Source: Roseinatronobacter monicus (GTDB taxonomy: Bacteria > Pseudomonadota > Alphaproteobacteria > Rhodobacterales > Rhodobacteraceae). Taken from it: DNA of 64,000 nt. Under the pieces are notes generated by a model, which was not told the origin of the DNA, did no database searches, and saw nothing but the letters and a program-made list of their open reading frames with translations. Position 1 is the first letter of the stretch, and each line of letters begins with the position of its first letter. Of the stretch, positions 51,945 through 61,219 are shown one piece after another. The stretch is from contig NZ_VFPT01000002.1 in assembly GCF_006716865.1 (NCBI RefSeq), forward strand, positions 180,354-244,353, in the 5' to 3' direction. A program made the position numbers and the translations under genes.

Positions 51945-53085
51945 TCATGATCCTGCTTTCCAGTGGCCAACGCGGGCTTTTGCCAACGGTTGGACCATAG
52001 CCTATGCGTGACAGCATTTGAACCGTGCCGCCACTTGGTGCAAGACGGTCATGCACTTGCGCGTAAATCCCTGCCATTTCCGGGAATTCCTGCAAGGCTT
52101 GGCTAAGGGGTTGAAACCCAAGCCCCTGCGCCGTTGCGGCAAGGTTCACGCGCAGCCAGTCCGCCCCGGTGGCAATCTGGGTTTCACGGCTGTTGTCATC
52201 AGTCACCAACCAGACATGCCCCATCGCGGTATCGGTATTGGCGAAAATCGCATCCAGTCCCGACTTATAGGCAAAATTCGTTGTGTCCGAGGCCGCTTCA
52301 CGGGTGAATTGCCCGGTCAGGCGCAGGGATTCAAACAGCGGGCCGGTGAAGTCAATTCCATCGGGGTTTGCATCCACCTCAATGTGGCCGATGCGGAATA
52401 GATCAACGCTTTCCTGGTAAGTACGCGGCGTTTCAACCTCGATCCGCAGGGCTTCGTGCGTCAGAGCGCGCCAGTCGGTCACTTCGGTTGCGTCTACCGT
52501 GCCACCGAACCGCGCGCCGTTGCGCACCACCGCCCCCAGTTCCGGCAGCAACGCGGTAACGACAGGGCGGTTTAAGTCAAACGGTTCCTTGTTCGACCGC
52601 CGCAGTGGCACATGTGCGAACAACGGGTCACGTTCGACCGCAGGGTCAGCGGCAAAGGCAATGCGGGCGACGGGGCGTTGATCAAGGCCCAACGCACTGC
52701 TGCCCTGCGGGAAAAGCGCGGTTGAGGTGCGATACCCATCTTCGGCGGCAGCCATGCGCAGCAGTTCCAGAAAACACCCTAGACCGATGGTGATTTGCCG
52801 GCTGAACGGGTCGGTGTGGGGTAACATCCGGTCGTGGTCTGCGTGCAGGGTGATGACGCCCTCTTCGGACAGATCGGCCAGCCAAGGTTGGCGATTATGC
52901 GGGTTTGGCGCCAGCAAGGCCCAAGACAGCGCCCGCATACGCGGATCATCATAACCGCCCGCCCGCTCCCAAGGCAGGAAGGCCGTCTGCGGGCGGCGGG
53001 TGGCCGCATATCCAAAGACACCCCCAGCAGCCACAACAGCCCCACCGCCCACAAGGAAAATCATCTTACGCCGTGTCAGGTTCAT
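51937..53085 (-). CDS. Nitroreductase-family protein with Tat-like leader
   Basis: The 382-residue protein carries the split nitroreductase fold: WALLAPNPHNRQPWLADLSE near the start (FMN-binding NPxNRQPW motif), the central RSNKEPFDLNRPVVTALLPE, and WLRVNLAATAQGLGFQPLSQ near the end. The leader NLTRRKMIFLVGGGAVVAAG suggests export through Tat or membrane anchoring. ATG 53085 is chosen since GGAG lies six bases upstream; ATG 53097 is four codons earlier. Members are FMN-dependent oxidoreductases, and the substrate is unknown. MarR is cotranscribed. Confidence 0.85.
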   Translation of the reverse strand: MNLTRRKMIFLVGGGAVVAAGGVFGYAATRRPQTAFLPWERAGGYDDPRMRALSWALLAPNPHNRQPWLADLSEEGVITLHADHDRMLPHTDPFSRQITIGLGCFLELLRMAAAEDGYRTSTALFPQGSSALGLDQRPVARIAFAADPAVERDPLFAHVPLRRSNKEPFDLNRPVVTALLPELGAVVRNGARFGGTVDATEVTDWRALTHEALRIEVETPRTYQESVDLFRIGHIEVDANPDGIDFTGPLFESLRLTGQFTREAASDTTNFAYKSGLDAIFANTDTAMGHVWLVTDDNSRETQIATGADWLRVNLAATAQGLGFQPLSQALQEFPEMAGIYAQVHDRLAPSGGTVQMLSRIGYGPTVGKSPRWPLESRIMNV

Positions 53086-53189
53086 TGCTTGCTCCATTGA
53101 TTCGATGTCGCACCATATAGTGCGCTGTCGAACCAAATGCAAGAGACACTTGCTCTGAGTGAGATGATGAGAAAGCAACTGCTCCGAGC

Positions 53190-53277
53190 AGGAATGCTGT
53201 GGCACACACGAATGGCCGGTTAGATGAAGCCGCGCCGCAGCGTGCGGCCGACAATGCCTGGCCGCTATGGGCCGAGC
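53190..53277 (+). repeat. Degenerate copy of the dispersed repeat
   Basis: GGAATGCTGTGGCACACACG, AATGGCCGGTTAGATGAAGC and CGCTATGGGCCGAG resemble the repeat family, closest to the copy at 10308. It lies between the nitroreductase promoter region and the ssb terminator. Confidence 0.5.
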
Positions 53278-53397
53278 AGGTCGAGAACGCAGACGATGAC
53301 ATGCGACTTTGCAAACTCCGCTTTCTGCCAACAGCCGCCGGTCACATCGCTCCATGCTGCGGCTGCAGCGACTGTCCGCTTCCACGAACAGCCCGAA

Positions 53398-53419
53398 CCC
53401 GGCGGGTTTTCCCGCCGGG
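53398..53419 (-). terminator. Bidirectional-type hairpin after ssb
   Basis: CCCGGCGGG and CCCGCCGGG form a perfect 9-bp stem around TTTT, 25 bp after the ssb stop on the minus strand. No long T run follows, so it may be an efficient but atypical terminator. Confidence 0.65.
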
Positions 53420-53443
53420 CCCGAGGGGGAGACCCCGTTCCTT

Positions 53444-53848
53444 TCAGAACGGGATCTCGTCGTCTTTGTCGACCAGCTCGGGGTTTTCACTCTCGGCCGA
53501 TTTCGGGCGGCTGAGGAAATCGACCTTCTCGGCGATGATCTCGCAGCCGTAGCGGTCGTTGCCTGCAGCGTCGGTCCATTTCGTGTAGTGGATGCGGCCG
53601 TGGACGAGAACCTTCATGCCCTTTTCGCAATGCTCCGCGACCGTCTTGCCGAGACCGTTGAAGCAGGTGATGCGGTGCCATTCCGTGTCCATGACCCGGT
53701 AACCGTTCTCGTCGCGCAGGACGCGACCTTCCGAGAGGCGGGGGCGCGAGGTGGCGAGGCTGAAGTTGGTGATGTTGGTGCCGCCCTGAGTGGTGCGGGT
53801 TTCGGGTTTTTGGCCAATGTTGCCAGCGAGGATGACGATGTTTTGCAT
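53444..53848 (-). CDS. ssb: Single-stranded DNA-binding protein (plasmid-type)
   Basis: The 134-residue OB-fold protein binds single-stranded DNA in replication or conjugation. Visible features are MQNIVILAGNIGQKPETRTT, NITNFSLATSR, EWHRITCFNGLGKTVAEHCE and KGMKVLVHGRIHYTKWTDAA. The C-terminus ends DKDDEIPF, the acidic partner-binding tip. The protein is short compared with chromosomal SSBs, as expected of plasmid forms. The start at 53848 has AGGAAG upstream. Confidence 0.94.
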   Translation of the reverse strand: MQNIVILAGNIGQKPETRTTQGGTNITNFSLATSRPRLSEGRVLRDENGYRVMDTEWHRITCFNGLGKTVAEHCEKGMKVLVHGRIHYTKWTDAAGNDRYGCEIIAEKVDFLSRPKSAESENPELVDKDDEIPF

Positions 53849-54273
53849 GGGTAGCTTCCTTCTGTGTCCTGTCTTCGGGACCGTCCCTTCGACAAGACCC
53901 TGAAAAAGCCCGTCGGGTGACGCGTGCACGGTGGACGGAACGGACGCCGGAAACCTCCAGAGGACCGGGGTGGCGCGGGCAGCCCCGAAGGGGCAACACG
54001 GCCCGGGCTGACGCGGGGTTGCGCGCAGGAGCCCGAACGGGATTAGGGGATTGTCAGTCGAAGGGATGGCCCAGGAGACAGAGATGCGCGGGGAGCCCAT
54101 GCCAGACCCTGTCATCCGGCACACATGGCCTGTCAGAACCCAAGCCCGGCCCTGCACTGGCTGTCGAAACCGATCATGCCCAACCGCCACCCGCGCCCCA
54201 GTCGTCAGGGAGTTGCGGAGCCCTGTCGATAGAGGCTATCTTGCGGGATCATTCAGGACACGGAAAGCATCGC
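53849..54273. other. GC-rich gap between ssb and the H-NS-like gene
   Basis: No gene was recognised in 425 bases between these divergent genes. Both promoters should lie here. Small hairpins such as GCCCCGAAGGGGC occur near 53980. No origin-like iterons are visible. Confidence 0.45.
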
Positions 54274-54594
54274 ATGGCTGATTTCGATCTCGAGGCGCTG
54301 TCGCTCACGGAACTGCGCAAATTGCACAAGGACATCGCCAAGTCGATTTCCACCTATGAGGACCGGCAAAAGGCAGAGGCCCGCGCCAAGGTGGAAGCCT
54401 TCGCCAAAGACCTGGGCTATTCGCTGGCCGAACTCATGGGCGAGGATGCAAAACCCAAGCGTGCGCCCGCCCCGGCGAAATACCGCCACCCTGAGAACCC
54501 GGCGCTCACCTGGTCCGGCCGGGGGCGCAAACCGCTGTGGTTTGTGGAGGCGCTGGACGCGGGCAAAGCCGCAGAGGACATGAAAATCGGGTGA
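54274..54594 (+). CDS. H-NS/HvrA-family nucleoid-associated protein
   Basis: The 106-residue protein has an N-terminal oligomerisation coiled coil (LSLTELRKLHKDIAKSISTY) and the C-terminal H-NS-type DNA-binding motif KYRHPENPALTWSGRGRKPL then WFVEALDAG. This TWSGRGRKPxW core recognises AT-rich minor grooves. Plasmid-borne copies silence horizontally acquired DNA and limit fitness cost. It could target the AT-rich T6SS immunity gene in this window, although that is inference. Confidence 0.92.
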   Translation: MADFDLEALSLTELRKLHKDIAKSISTYEDRQKAEARAKVEAFAKDLGYSLAELMGEDAKPKRAPAPAKYRHPENPALTWSGRGRKPLWFVEALDAGKAAEDMKIG

Positions 54595-54904
54595 TGAGCC
54601 GCGGCTGTTGCGGTCAGCACTCGGCGACAGATCAGATTGCCGGCCGCGCGCGCCTTGCAAGAGGGATGCAGACCCCAGAGGGCTGAAAGCGGATCGTGAC
54701 GGCGACCATGTGACAAATGGGTTGGCCTGGCTCAGGATGAGACAGACCAAGCCGTATTGGCACAGGAAGCCAGCAGGGTCAGAATTCAGGGCGAAGCCTC
54801 AGCAGACCGGCCCCGCTTGCGGGGCTTGCCAATGTCGAAACGAGCCCTGAGCGGACAGTCGAGACCAGTTGACAGCATATAAACTAATAAACTAGTTTAA
54901 GCGT
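54595..54904. other. Gap with promoter of the ArsR-hydroxylase unit
   Basis: No gene seen in 310 bases. The final 30 bases are AT-rich and hold the operator-like repeats described separately. Confidence 0.5.
54879..54899. promoter_or_regulatory. Operator-like repeats overlapping the ArsR-type gene start
   Basis: ATAAACTA is repeated directly at 54879-54886 and 54887-54894. The second copy forms the palindrome TAAACTAGTTTA (54888-54899), which ends five bases before the ATG. Occupancy would block both transcription and ribosome access, fitting autorepression. Confidence 0.62.
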
Positions 54905-55231
54905 ATGAAAAACGACTCCGAACTTGCTGGTCTTTTCGCAGCCTTCGCCCATCCGACCCGGATTGCTGTCCTTCGGTGCCTTCTGAAACACTGTCGCACC
55001 GGACGGAAATTTGGTGACCTTTCAACTGAGCTGGGCGTATCGCCGTCTACGCTTAAACATCATCTTGACGAAATGCAGATCGCTGGCGTTCTGGCGCGCG
55101 AAGCTCAAGGGCGCAAAACAATACTAAAGCTCGATCTCGGCGCTCTTTCGGAAGCCGCAGCGCAGTTATCACTACTATGCTGTTCAGCCGAACTCGAAGC
55201 GCGCCCCATCTATAAGGACCCTAATCAATGA
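54905..55231 (+). CDS. ArsR-family winged-helix regulator
   Basis: The 108-residue protein is a small helix-turn-helix repressor: LFAAFAHPTRIAVLRCLLKH, FGDLSTELGVSPSTLKHHLD then EMQIAGVLAREAQGRKTILK. C-terminal Cys residues (LLCCSAELEA) and Cys25/30-type positions could bind metal or respond to redox. No standard CxCxxC metal site is seen. Its stop overlaps the start of the membrane hydroxylase gene by 4 bases. Confidence 0.87.
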   Translation: MKNDSELAGLFAAFAHPTRIAVLRCLLKHCRTGRKFGDLSTELGVSPSTLKHHLDEMQIAGVLAREAQGRKTILKLDLGALSEAAAQLSLLCCSAELEARPIYKDPNQ

Positions 55232-56094
55232 GCCGTCTTCTTTCGCAATCCATTCTTGTCGGCCTGATTATTGGGATGGCTGCCTTGCTGACTATCTTTT
55301 GGACACATCCTGCGCGCGAAGCTCTCATGGCAGGTGCGGCACTTGGCCTGATCGCACTTTCGCTCATGCTCGAGCGTGTGTGGCCGCATGATTCCGCCTC
55401 ATCCGATATTCCACGCGAGGAAATTGCTGGAGACATCGGCAGCTTTGTCTTGATATTCCTGATACTGGATGGGGCGCTCAAGTGGCTCACGCCCTTTGCG
55501 GTTCTGGCACTAGCGCCGATACCAGACACACTGGGGTTGCCTCTCTGGCAGCAGATACTGCTGGTATTTTTGTGGATCGAGTTTGCGGCATGGGCAAGCC
55601 ATTGGGCACATCATCGATACAAGCCGCTTTGGGCGCTCCATGCGATGCATCACAGCACGGAGCAGCTATATACGCTCAACAACTTCCGTTTCCACCCATT
55701 CAATCATGTGTTGAACCACTTGGCGATGATCCTGCCGCTACTTTGGTTCGGCATCGCTGCCGAGGCAATTCTTGTCTATACAGCTTTGACTTTGCCCGTC
55801 TTGCTGCTGCAGCACTCGAATATCGCCTTCGATTTCGGGCGGTTGAACCTGCTGTTCAACACCAACGACCTGCATCGCTGGCATCATTCGGCAAAACCAG
55901 CTGAAGGTACGAAGAACCTTGGCCGTGCACTGGTGCTCTGGGATCAAATTTTCAGCACCTACCTGCGTCCGGCTGGGTTTAGTGAACCGTCCAAGATCGG
56001 GCTTTTCTCTGCCAGCCGTAGTTTTCCTCCGGCCACGAAATACTGGGCACAGCTTGCTTGGCCATTCAATCCTGACTGTTGTCGTGCAACCTAA
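55228..56094 (+). CDS. Fatty acid hydroxylase/sterol desaturase-family membrane enzyme
   Basis: The 288-residue integral membrane protein carries the three histidine boxes of diiron hydroxylases: HWAHHR (about residue 127), HAMHHS (about 140) and HRWHHS (about 215), plus NNFRFHPFNHVLNH. The family hydroxylates or desaturates lipids, carotenoids or sterol-like substrates. Four to five hydrophobic segments are visible. Coupling to an ArsR-type regulator is unusual and suggests inducible lipid modification. The specific substrate cannot be told. Confidence 0.88.
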   Translation: MSRLLSQSILVGLIIGMAALLTIFWTHPAREALMAGAALGLIALSLMLERVWPHDSASSDIPREEIAGDIGSFVLIFLILDGALKWLTPFAVLALAPIPDTLGLPLWQQILLVFLWIEFAAWASHWAHHRYKPLWALHAMHHSTEQLYTLNNFRFHPFNHVLNHLAMILPLLWFGIAAEAILVYTALTLPVLLLQHSNIAFDFGRLNLLFNTNDLHRWHHSAKPAEGTKNLGRALVLWDQIFSTYLRPAGFSEPSKIGLFSASRSFPPATKYWAQLAWPFNPDCCRAT

Positions 56095-56098
56095 TGAC

Positions 56099-56221
56099 CG
56101 TCCGCAAGGTCCGCATCAGCAACGTTCAATAGCAAAAAATGCTGCGCGATGCACGATTGGCCGGTTTGGTGACGCAGAACTGCAGCGTGCCACCGACGCT
56201 GACCGGCGGCTTTGGGCCGAC
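56099..56221 (+). repeat. Dispersed intergenic repeat, strong copy
   Basis: GTCCGCAAGGTCCGCATCAG style start (CGTCCGCAAGGTCCGCATCA), AAAAAATGCTGCGCGATGCA, ACGATTGGCCGGTTTGGTGA and GACCGGCGGCTTTGGGCCGA make this the most complete copy. It immediately follows the hydroxylase stop. Confidence 0.75.
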
Positions 56222-56298
56222 TGCCGCCGCTCGAGAATGGCATGGAGATCGGCCGCTTTCGTGAAATACTATATAAAATGAGGTAAATTCGTAAGTCA

Positions 56299-57479
56299 TA
56301 CCAAGTCTCGCGAAATCTGACTCTTCTGAGGGTTTTGGGATTCCCAAATCTATGAAGATCTGACTCAATGGCGTCAGATTTTCTGGGGAGGGCCTCTCTA
56401 TGGGCGCAGCGCTCGCGTTACGGACAGACTACGACGGCATGAAGTTGAGAGAACTTGCGCGAAAGACAAAGGATGCCAACCAAGCCCGCAGGCTTTTGGC
56501 GCTGGCGGAGATCTATGATGGCGGTCGGCGCAGCGATGCTGCTCGGATTGGTGGTGTTGGCCTACAAATTGTCCGTGACTGGGTGGAGCGGTTTAATGCC
56601 CGCGGGCCTGACGGCTTGATCAACGGCAAAGCTCCTGGTCAGCAGTCTAAGCTTAACGATGAGCAGCGCAGGGCGCTTGCTGCAATTGTTGAGAGCGGTC
56701 CGACCTTATCGGTCCATGGGGTCGTCCGCTGGCGCCTGAGTGATCTGAGGAAATGGATTGCAGACACATTTGGGATTTCACTTCACGAGACGTCGATAAG
56801 CCGGGAACTCAGGGCGCTTGGTTATGTCAAACTCACAGCACGCCCGCGCCATCACGCGCAAGATACAGCCGCACTGGAGGACTTTAAAAAAAAGGGTTTG
56901 CAGCCGCAGTAGCAAAGCTCCGCGCACGGCTCCTGCAAGGCACTGTGATCGAAGTCTGGTTCCAAGATGAAGCGCGTGTCGGCCAGAAAAACAAGATCAC
57001 GCGCCGATGGGCGAAGCGCGGTACGCGACCTTCCGCCCCACATGATCAGCGCACGAGTTCAAGCTACATCTTTGGAGCGATTTGCCCAGCCCTCGGGAAA
57101 GCTGCAGGTCTTGTGCTGCCAGCGTGCAATACCGAAGCGATGGCCCTGCATCTTGCTGAAATCTCCCAAACTGTCGCACCCAAAGCACATGGGGCTGTGC
57201 TCGTGGATCAAGCCGCATGGCACATGACTGACAAGCTGGTCATTCCGGACAACATCACCATCATCCCGATCCCCGCAAAATGCCCAGAACTCAATCCAGT
57301 CGAAAACATCTGGCAATTCATGCGAGACAACTGGCTATCAAACCTCATCTTCGAAACCTATGAAGACATCGTAGATCATTGCTGCAAGGCTTGGAACAAA
57401 TTGGTCAGCATGCCCGACACAATCACCTCCATTGGAACCCGCGACTGGGCTCAAGAGTTCTGATCAATGCTGATTGGTA
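56299..57479 (+). mobile_element. IS630-family insertion sequence, copy 2
   Basis: This is identical in length (1181 bp including TA at both ends) and apparently in sequence to copy 1 at 10795. Left flank and right flank differ from the other copies, so it is an independent insertion or a recombination product. Confidence 0.92.
56400..57463 (+). CDS. IS630-family transposase made by -1 frameshifting (copy 2)
   Basis: It has the same two overlapping frames and the same AAAAAAAAG slippery run (56886-56894) as copy 1. -1 slippage yields the 354-residue transposase. Both the helix-turn-helix half and the DDE half are intact, so it is a candidate active source of the three copies. Confidence 0.88.
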
Positions 57480-57643
57480 TCACTTTTCGCCTCTGCGACA
57501 GTCTTGCATCAGCTGCGAAATATCTGTGCGCGATGCAGCGCCCGGTAGAATGGTCGCTCTTGATTGCTGCCTATCAGAGGCGGCCTATCGCGGCGGGAAC
57601 TTCCGAAAAGCCACACGACCAATGACGTGCTCAACGCAGACTG

Positions 57644-57874
57644 TCACTCCCCCTTGCTAAACTCGCGCGCGAGAACTGCCCGCGCATGCGCGATGCCTTC
57701 AGGTGTCAGGGAAAGTGATTTCGTCTTGTTTTTCGGATCATAAATCAGGCCCTTCTCGAAAAGCCTGTCAGTTATGTTCCAAGCGACGCCTTTCCAGACC
57801 CGATCGCCATTATGCAGCGTGAGGCTGAGGATCGCGAGGGCCGCATCATCTATTTTGTCGGTATCGAGCGTCAT
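57644..57874 (-). CDS. DUF6429-family small protein
   Basis: The 76-residue protein starts MTLDTDKIDDAALAILSLTL and continues HNGDRVWKGVAWNITDRLFE, KGLIYDPKNKTKSLSLTPEG. This is the pattern of small proteins now grouped as DUF6429, winged-helix-like and of unknown role, common on alphaproteobacterial mobile DNA. It lies 45 bp after the WGR gene on the same strand. Confidence 0.75.
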   Translation of the reverse strand: MTLDTDKIDDAALAILSLTLHNGDRVWKGVAWNITDRLFEKGLIYDPKNKTKSLSLTPEGIAHARAVLAREFSKGE

Positions 57875-57918
57875 AATTGTTTCTTAGCTGAGCGTCAGGT
57901 TGTGTCGGCATGCGCAGC

Positions 57919-58176
57919 TCACGCATATCCCCGCCGCTTTTTCACGCATGCGAGCTTCATAAGTGCAGTCACAGCCTGCCCTTCATCTGCATAGGGCTTG
58001 GTCATCATCTGCCCGCGAAATCCGATCCGGCCCCATTCGCGCACAAGGCTGGCTCCACCGAACAAGTCAGGCTGGACGCTCATCCGATAGAAGCGGCGCA
58101 TATTGCGCGCAACATCTATCCGACGCATCTGCAGGTCGGTCGGGAACACCTCAAGCTGGGCAGTGGTGTCAAACAT
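57919..58176 (-). CDS. WGR-domain protein
   Basis: The 85-residue protein contains a WGR domain: MRRFYRMSVQPDLFGGASLV then REWGRIGFRGQMMTKPYADE, with the Trp-Gly-Arg signature. WGR domains bind nucleic acid ends in PARPs and occur as stand-alone small proteins in alphaproteobacteria. ATG 58176 is preferred; an upstream ATG at 58215 would add 13 residues. It forms a pair with the DUF6429 gene, and both are bracketed by IS630 copies. Confidence 0.82.
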   Translation of the reverse strand: MFDTTAQLEVFPTDLQMRRIDVARNMRRFYRMSVQPDLFGGASLVREWGRIGFRGQMMTKPYADEGQAVTALMKLACVKKRRGYA

Positions 58177-58262
58177 TTCATGATCCAGTTCATGATCTAG
58201 CGGGCGTTGGACCAATATATCAGGTGGACGAGCCCGCTTCTACCATGTTGATAGCCCAGTAA

Positions 58263-59443
58263 TACCAAGTCTCGCGAAATCTGACTCTTCTGAGGGTTTT
58301 GGGATTCCCAAATCTATGAAGATCTGACTCAATGGCGTCAGATTTTCTGGGGAGGGCCTCTCTATGGGCGCAGCGCTCGCGTTACGGACAGACTACGACG
58401 GCATGAAGTTGAGAGAACTTGCGCGAAAGACAAAGGATGCCAACCAAGCCCGCAGGCTTTTGGCGCTGGCGGAGATCTATGATGGCGGTCGGCGCAGCGA
58501 TGCTGCTCGGATTGGTGGTGTTGGCCTACAAATTGTCCGTGACTGGGTGGAGCGGTTTAATGCCCGCGGGCCTGACGGCTTGATCAACGGCAAAGCTCCT
58601 GGTCAGCAGTCTAAGCTTAACGATGAGCAGCGCAGGGCGCTTGCTGCAATTGTTGAGAGCGGTCCGACCTTATCGGTCCATGGGGTCGTCCGCTGGCGCC
58701 TGAGTGATCTGAGGAAATGGATTGCAGACACATTTGGGATTTCACTTCACGAGACGTCGATAAGCCGGGAACTCAGGGCGCTTGGTTATGTCAAACTCAC
58801 AGCACGCCCGCGCCATCACGCGCAAGATACAGCCGCACTGGAGGACTTTAAAAAAAAGGGTTTGCAGCCGCAGTAGCAAAGCTCCGCGCACGGCTCCTGC
58901 AAGGCACTGTGATCGAAGTCTGGTTCCAAGATGAAGCGCGTGTCGGCCAGAAAAACAAGATCACGCGCCGATGGGCGAAGCGCGGTACGCGACCTTCCGC
59001 CCCACATGATCAGCGCACGAGTTCAAGCTACATCTTTGGAGCGATTTGCCCAGCCCTCGGGAAAGCTGCAGGTCTTGTGCTGCCAGCGTGCAATACCGAA
59101 GCGATGGCCCTGCATCTTGCTGAAATCTCCCAAACTGTCGCACCCAAAGCACATGGGGCTGTGCTCGTGGATCAAGCCGCATGGCACATGACTGACAAGC
59201 TGGTCATTCCGGACAACATCACCATCATCCCGATCCCCGCAAAATGCCCAGAACTCAATCCAGTCGAAAACATCTGGCAATTCATGCGAGACAACTGGCT
59301 ATCAAACCTCATCTTCGAAACCTATGAAGACATCGTAGATCATTGCTGCAAGGCTTGGAACAAATTGGTCAGCATGCCCGACACAATCACCTCCATTGGA
59401 ACCCGCGACTGGGCTCAAGAGTTCTGATCAATGCTGATTGGTA
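58263..59443 (+). mobile_element. IS630-family insertion sequence, copy 3
   Basis: The third identical 1181-bp unit has TA at both ends and the same orientation as copies 1 and 2. With copy 2 it brackets a 783-bp segment carrying the DUF6429 and WGR genes. Confidence 0.92.
58364..59427 (+). CDS. IS630-family transposase made by -1 frameshifting (copy 3)
   Basis: The frame arrangement is the same as copies 1 and 2, with the slippery A run at 58850-58858 joining the two halves. There is no sequence difference visible by eye in either frame. Confidence 0.88.
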
Positions 59444-59644
59444 TAAGGTGTACGGTGCGGGCAGGAGCGGCTATAGTATCGTCAGGAACATTATGACGAG
59501 GGTGCCTAACTTTCTGACCGTGATAGGATTTTCCTGAAGGCCGACAGGGCGAGCAAACATATCAGCACACGCGTTGCGGTCACATCAGCCGGCCTTGGCG
59601 TGCTTGGTCCTCTCCAGCTAAAAAAGCGTGCAGCATTGAGGACG

Positions 59645-61081
59645 TTATCCGTCCACGAGCCCCCAGAACCCATATTTGCGCCCGTGCTTTTGGCGCAGGA
59701 TATCTAAAAACCTGCTGTGAGGCTTTTGGTCAGCATAATCATCGATTGCCAAATCAGACGCCTGACATTGCGCAAGATGGCGGGCAGCATGACCATACCG
59801 CTTGGATTTGGCCCCGCCCAGCGTATCTTCTATCATAGCCCGGCGCAGCAAGGTTGCGGCCAGCGGATACCCGGCATCCAATGCATCCGCCGCACGGGTC
59901 AGCGTCATATAGTTATTGCCATCCAGCTCATCGGTGCGCAGCAATACCAGTTTCGCGGCGCGGTCCAACGCGGACCAGTCGATCATGAACCCAAGCGCCG
60001 CGCAGATACGCGGATGCGCCGCGACAAGATCAAGTGCCTGCTCTTCGGCCTCGATATCGTCGAAATCCGGAAGCAGCTTAAGGTATTTGCGCAACGCCCT
60101 CGCGCTCAAAGTCTGCTCGAAACTTGACCACAGATGCGCCTTCAGGTCATCGCGTTTTCCCAACTTTTCAAGACAGTCCTCAAAGACCCGATGAAGGTCG
60201 GAATCGAACATAGCAAACGAGCTTTCGGCCTCGCGCGCCATCGCGCCGCAGACAATGGCGTAGGCCTCTTGCACGCGCTCTGCCGCAATCAGCCTGCGCG
60301 CCACATCTGACGCAATGGTGCGATAGGTCAGCTGTTCAGGCGAATAGCGCGCCATGTAGGCGTCTACATCTCCCTGGGCATCAGCTATATGTGCCAGAAT
60401 GATGGAGCAGGTGGACTGCCTGGCGCGCCGGACAGCCTCAGCGGGCGTTGAGGACAGTCCAAAACGTTTATACTCGTCCATCTCCCCTGGCGTCGGCGGC
60501 GTATCTGCCCAAGTGTTTGTGATTTTCTTGAGGTGCTCCAGCCCTTCTTCACCAAGCGCCTCTGCCGTCGCCGGGATGATCCCGTCGAATTCGGCATATC
60601 CCGCGTTTGATACAGCCTCCAGAATCCGCTCGGCAAGAGTTTTCGGGTTGATCGTGATCTGTGGAGCCGCCTTCCCTATTAAGTAGACTGCATGATGAAA
60701 CACATCTCCGATCGCGCCATTGCTGTCATCACTATGCTCATGGATCGTCGGGGCGAGTTGCAGGAAATCCCACAACAGCTCGAAGGCCTCTTGCGCATCA
60801 TCCTGCATGACATATACGTGAATCAAGCCCAGCAGGCCATGCAAATCCTTGACCAGCTCGCGTTGCTTGCGCCAGTCTAGGTAGCTGGTGGAGCGCCGTA
60901 GTGACGCAAAGCGCTTGCGCAAATCGACGGCCATATCTTTGGGCCCCTGCGCAGCAACCAGCTCCATACGTGCTCTGCGCTGCAAGGCGGCAGAGCCCTG
61001 CACCAGATCCATCACCAGCGCGGCGAGTATTTCCGGTCCCAGTTTTTCGAGATTGTCTGTGTTCAGAGTTTTATTGGACAT
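59645..61081 (-). CDS. DUF6880-family protein
   Basis: The 478-residue protein starts MSNKTLNTDNLEKLGPEILA and includes KRFASLRRSTSYLDWRKQRE, AFELLWDFLQLAPTIHEHSD and a long helical C-terminal half. It ends RFLDILRQKHGRKYGFW. This is the pattern of the alphaproteobacterial family DUF6880, helical-repeat proteins of unknown function. No catalytic motif or membrane segment is visible. It is a single gene between IS copy 3 and the replication region. Confidence 0.72.
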   Translation of the reverse strand: MSNKTLNTDNLEKLGPEILAALVMDLVQGSAALQRRARMELVAAQGPKDMAVDLRKRFASLRRSTSYLDWRKQRELVKDLHGLLGLIHVYVMQDDAQEAFELLWDFLQLAPTIHEHSDDSNGAIGDVFHHAVYLIGKAAPQITINPKTLAERILEAVSNAGYAEFDGIIPATAEALGEEGLEHLKKITNTWADTPPTPGEMDEYKRFGLSSTPAEAVRRARQSTCSIILAHIADAQGDVDAYMARYSPEQLTYRTIASDVARRLIAAERVQEAYAIVCGAMAREAESSFAMFDSDLHRVFEDCLEKLGKRDDLKAHLWSSFEQTLSARALRKYLKLLPDFDDIEAEEQALDLVAAHPRICAALGFMIDWSALDRAAKLVLLRTDELDGNNYMTLTRAADALDAGYPLAATLLRRAMIEDTLGGAKSKRYGHAARHLAQCQASDLAIDDYADQKPHSRFLDILRQKHGRKYGFWGLVDG

Positions 61082-61219
61082 TTTGGCCGCTCAAAATCAA
61101 CTTTGAGATGGCATCCTATCGGCAAGGTCAACAGGATGCCATCCATCCGCGCAACAGCACCATGAGTTCATCGCAGGTTGGCTGCGGGCACGCCCCCCCC
61201 CCTGCCCTCTCGCGCAGTT

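Noticed and set aside
56299..59443. Proven compound transposon of IS630 copies 2 and 3
   Set aside because: The outer flanks show only the TA target, which is uninformative, and IS630 elements are not known to form compound units readily. It is kept only as a possibility.
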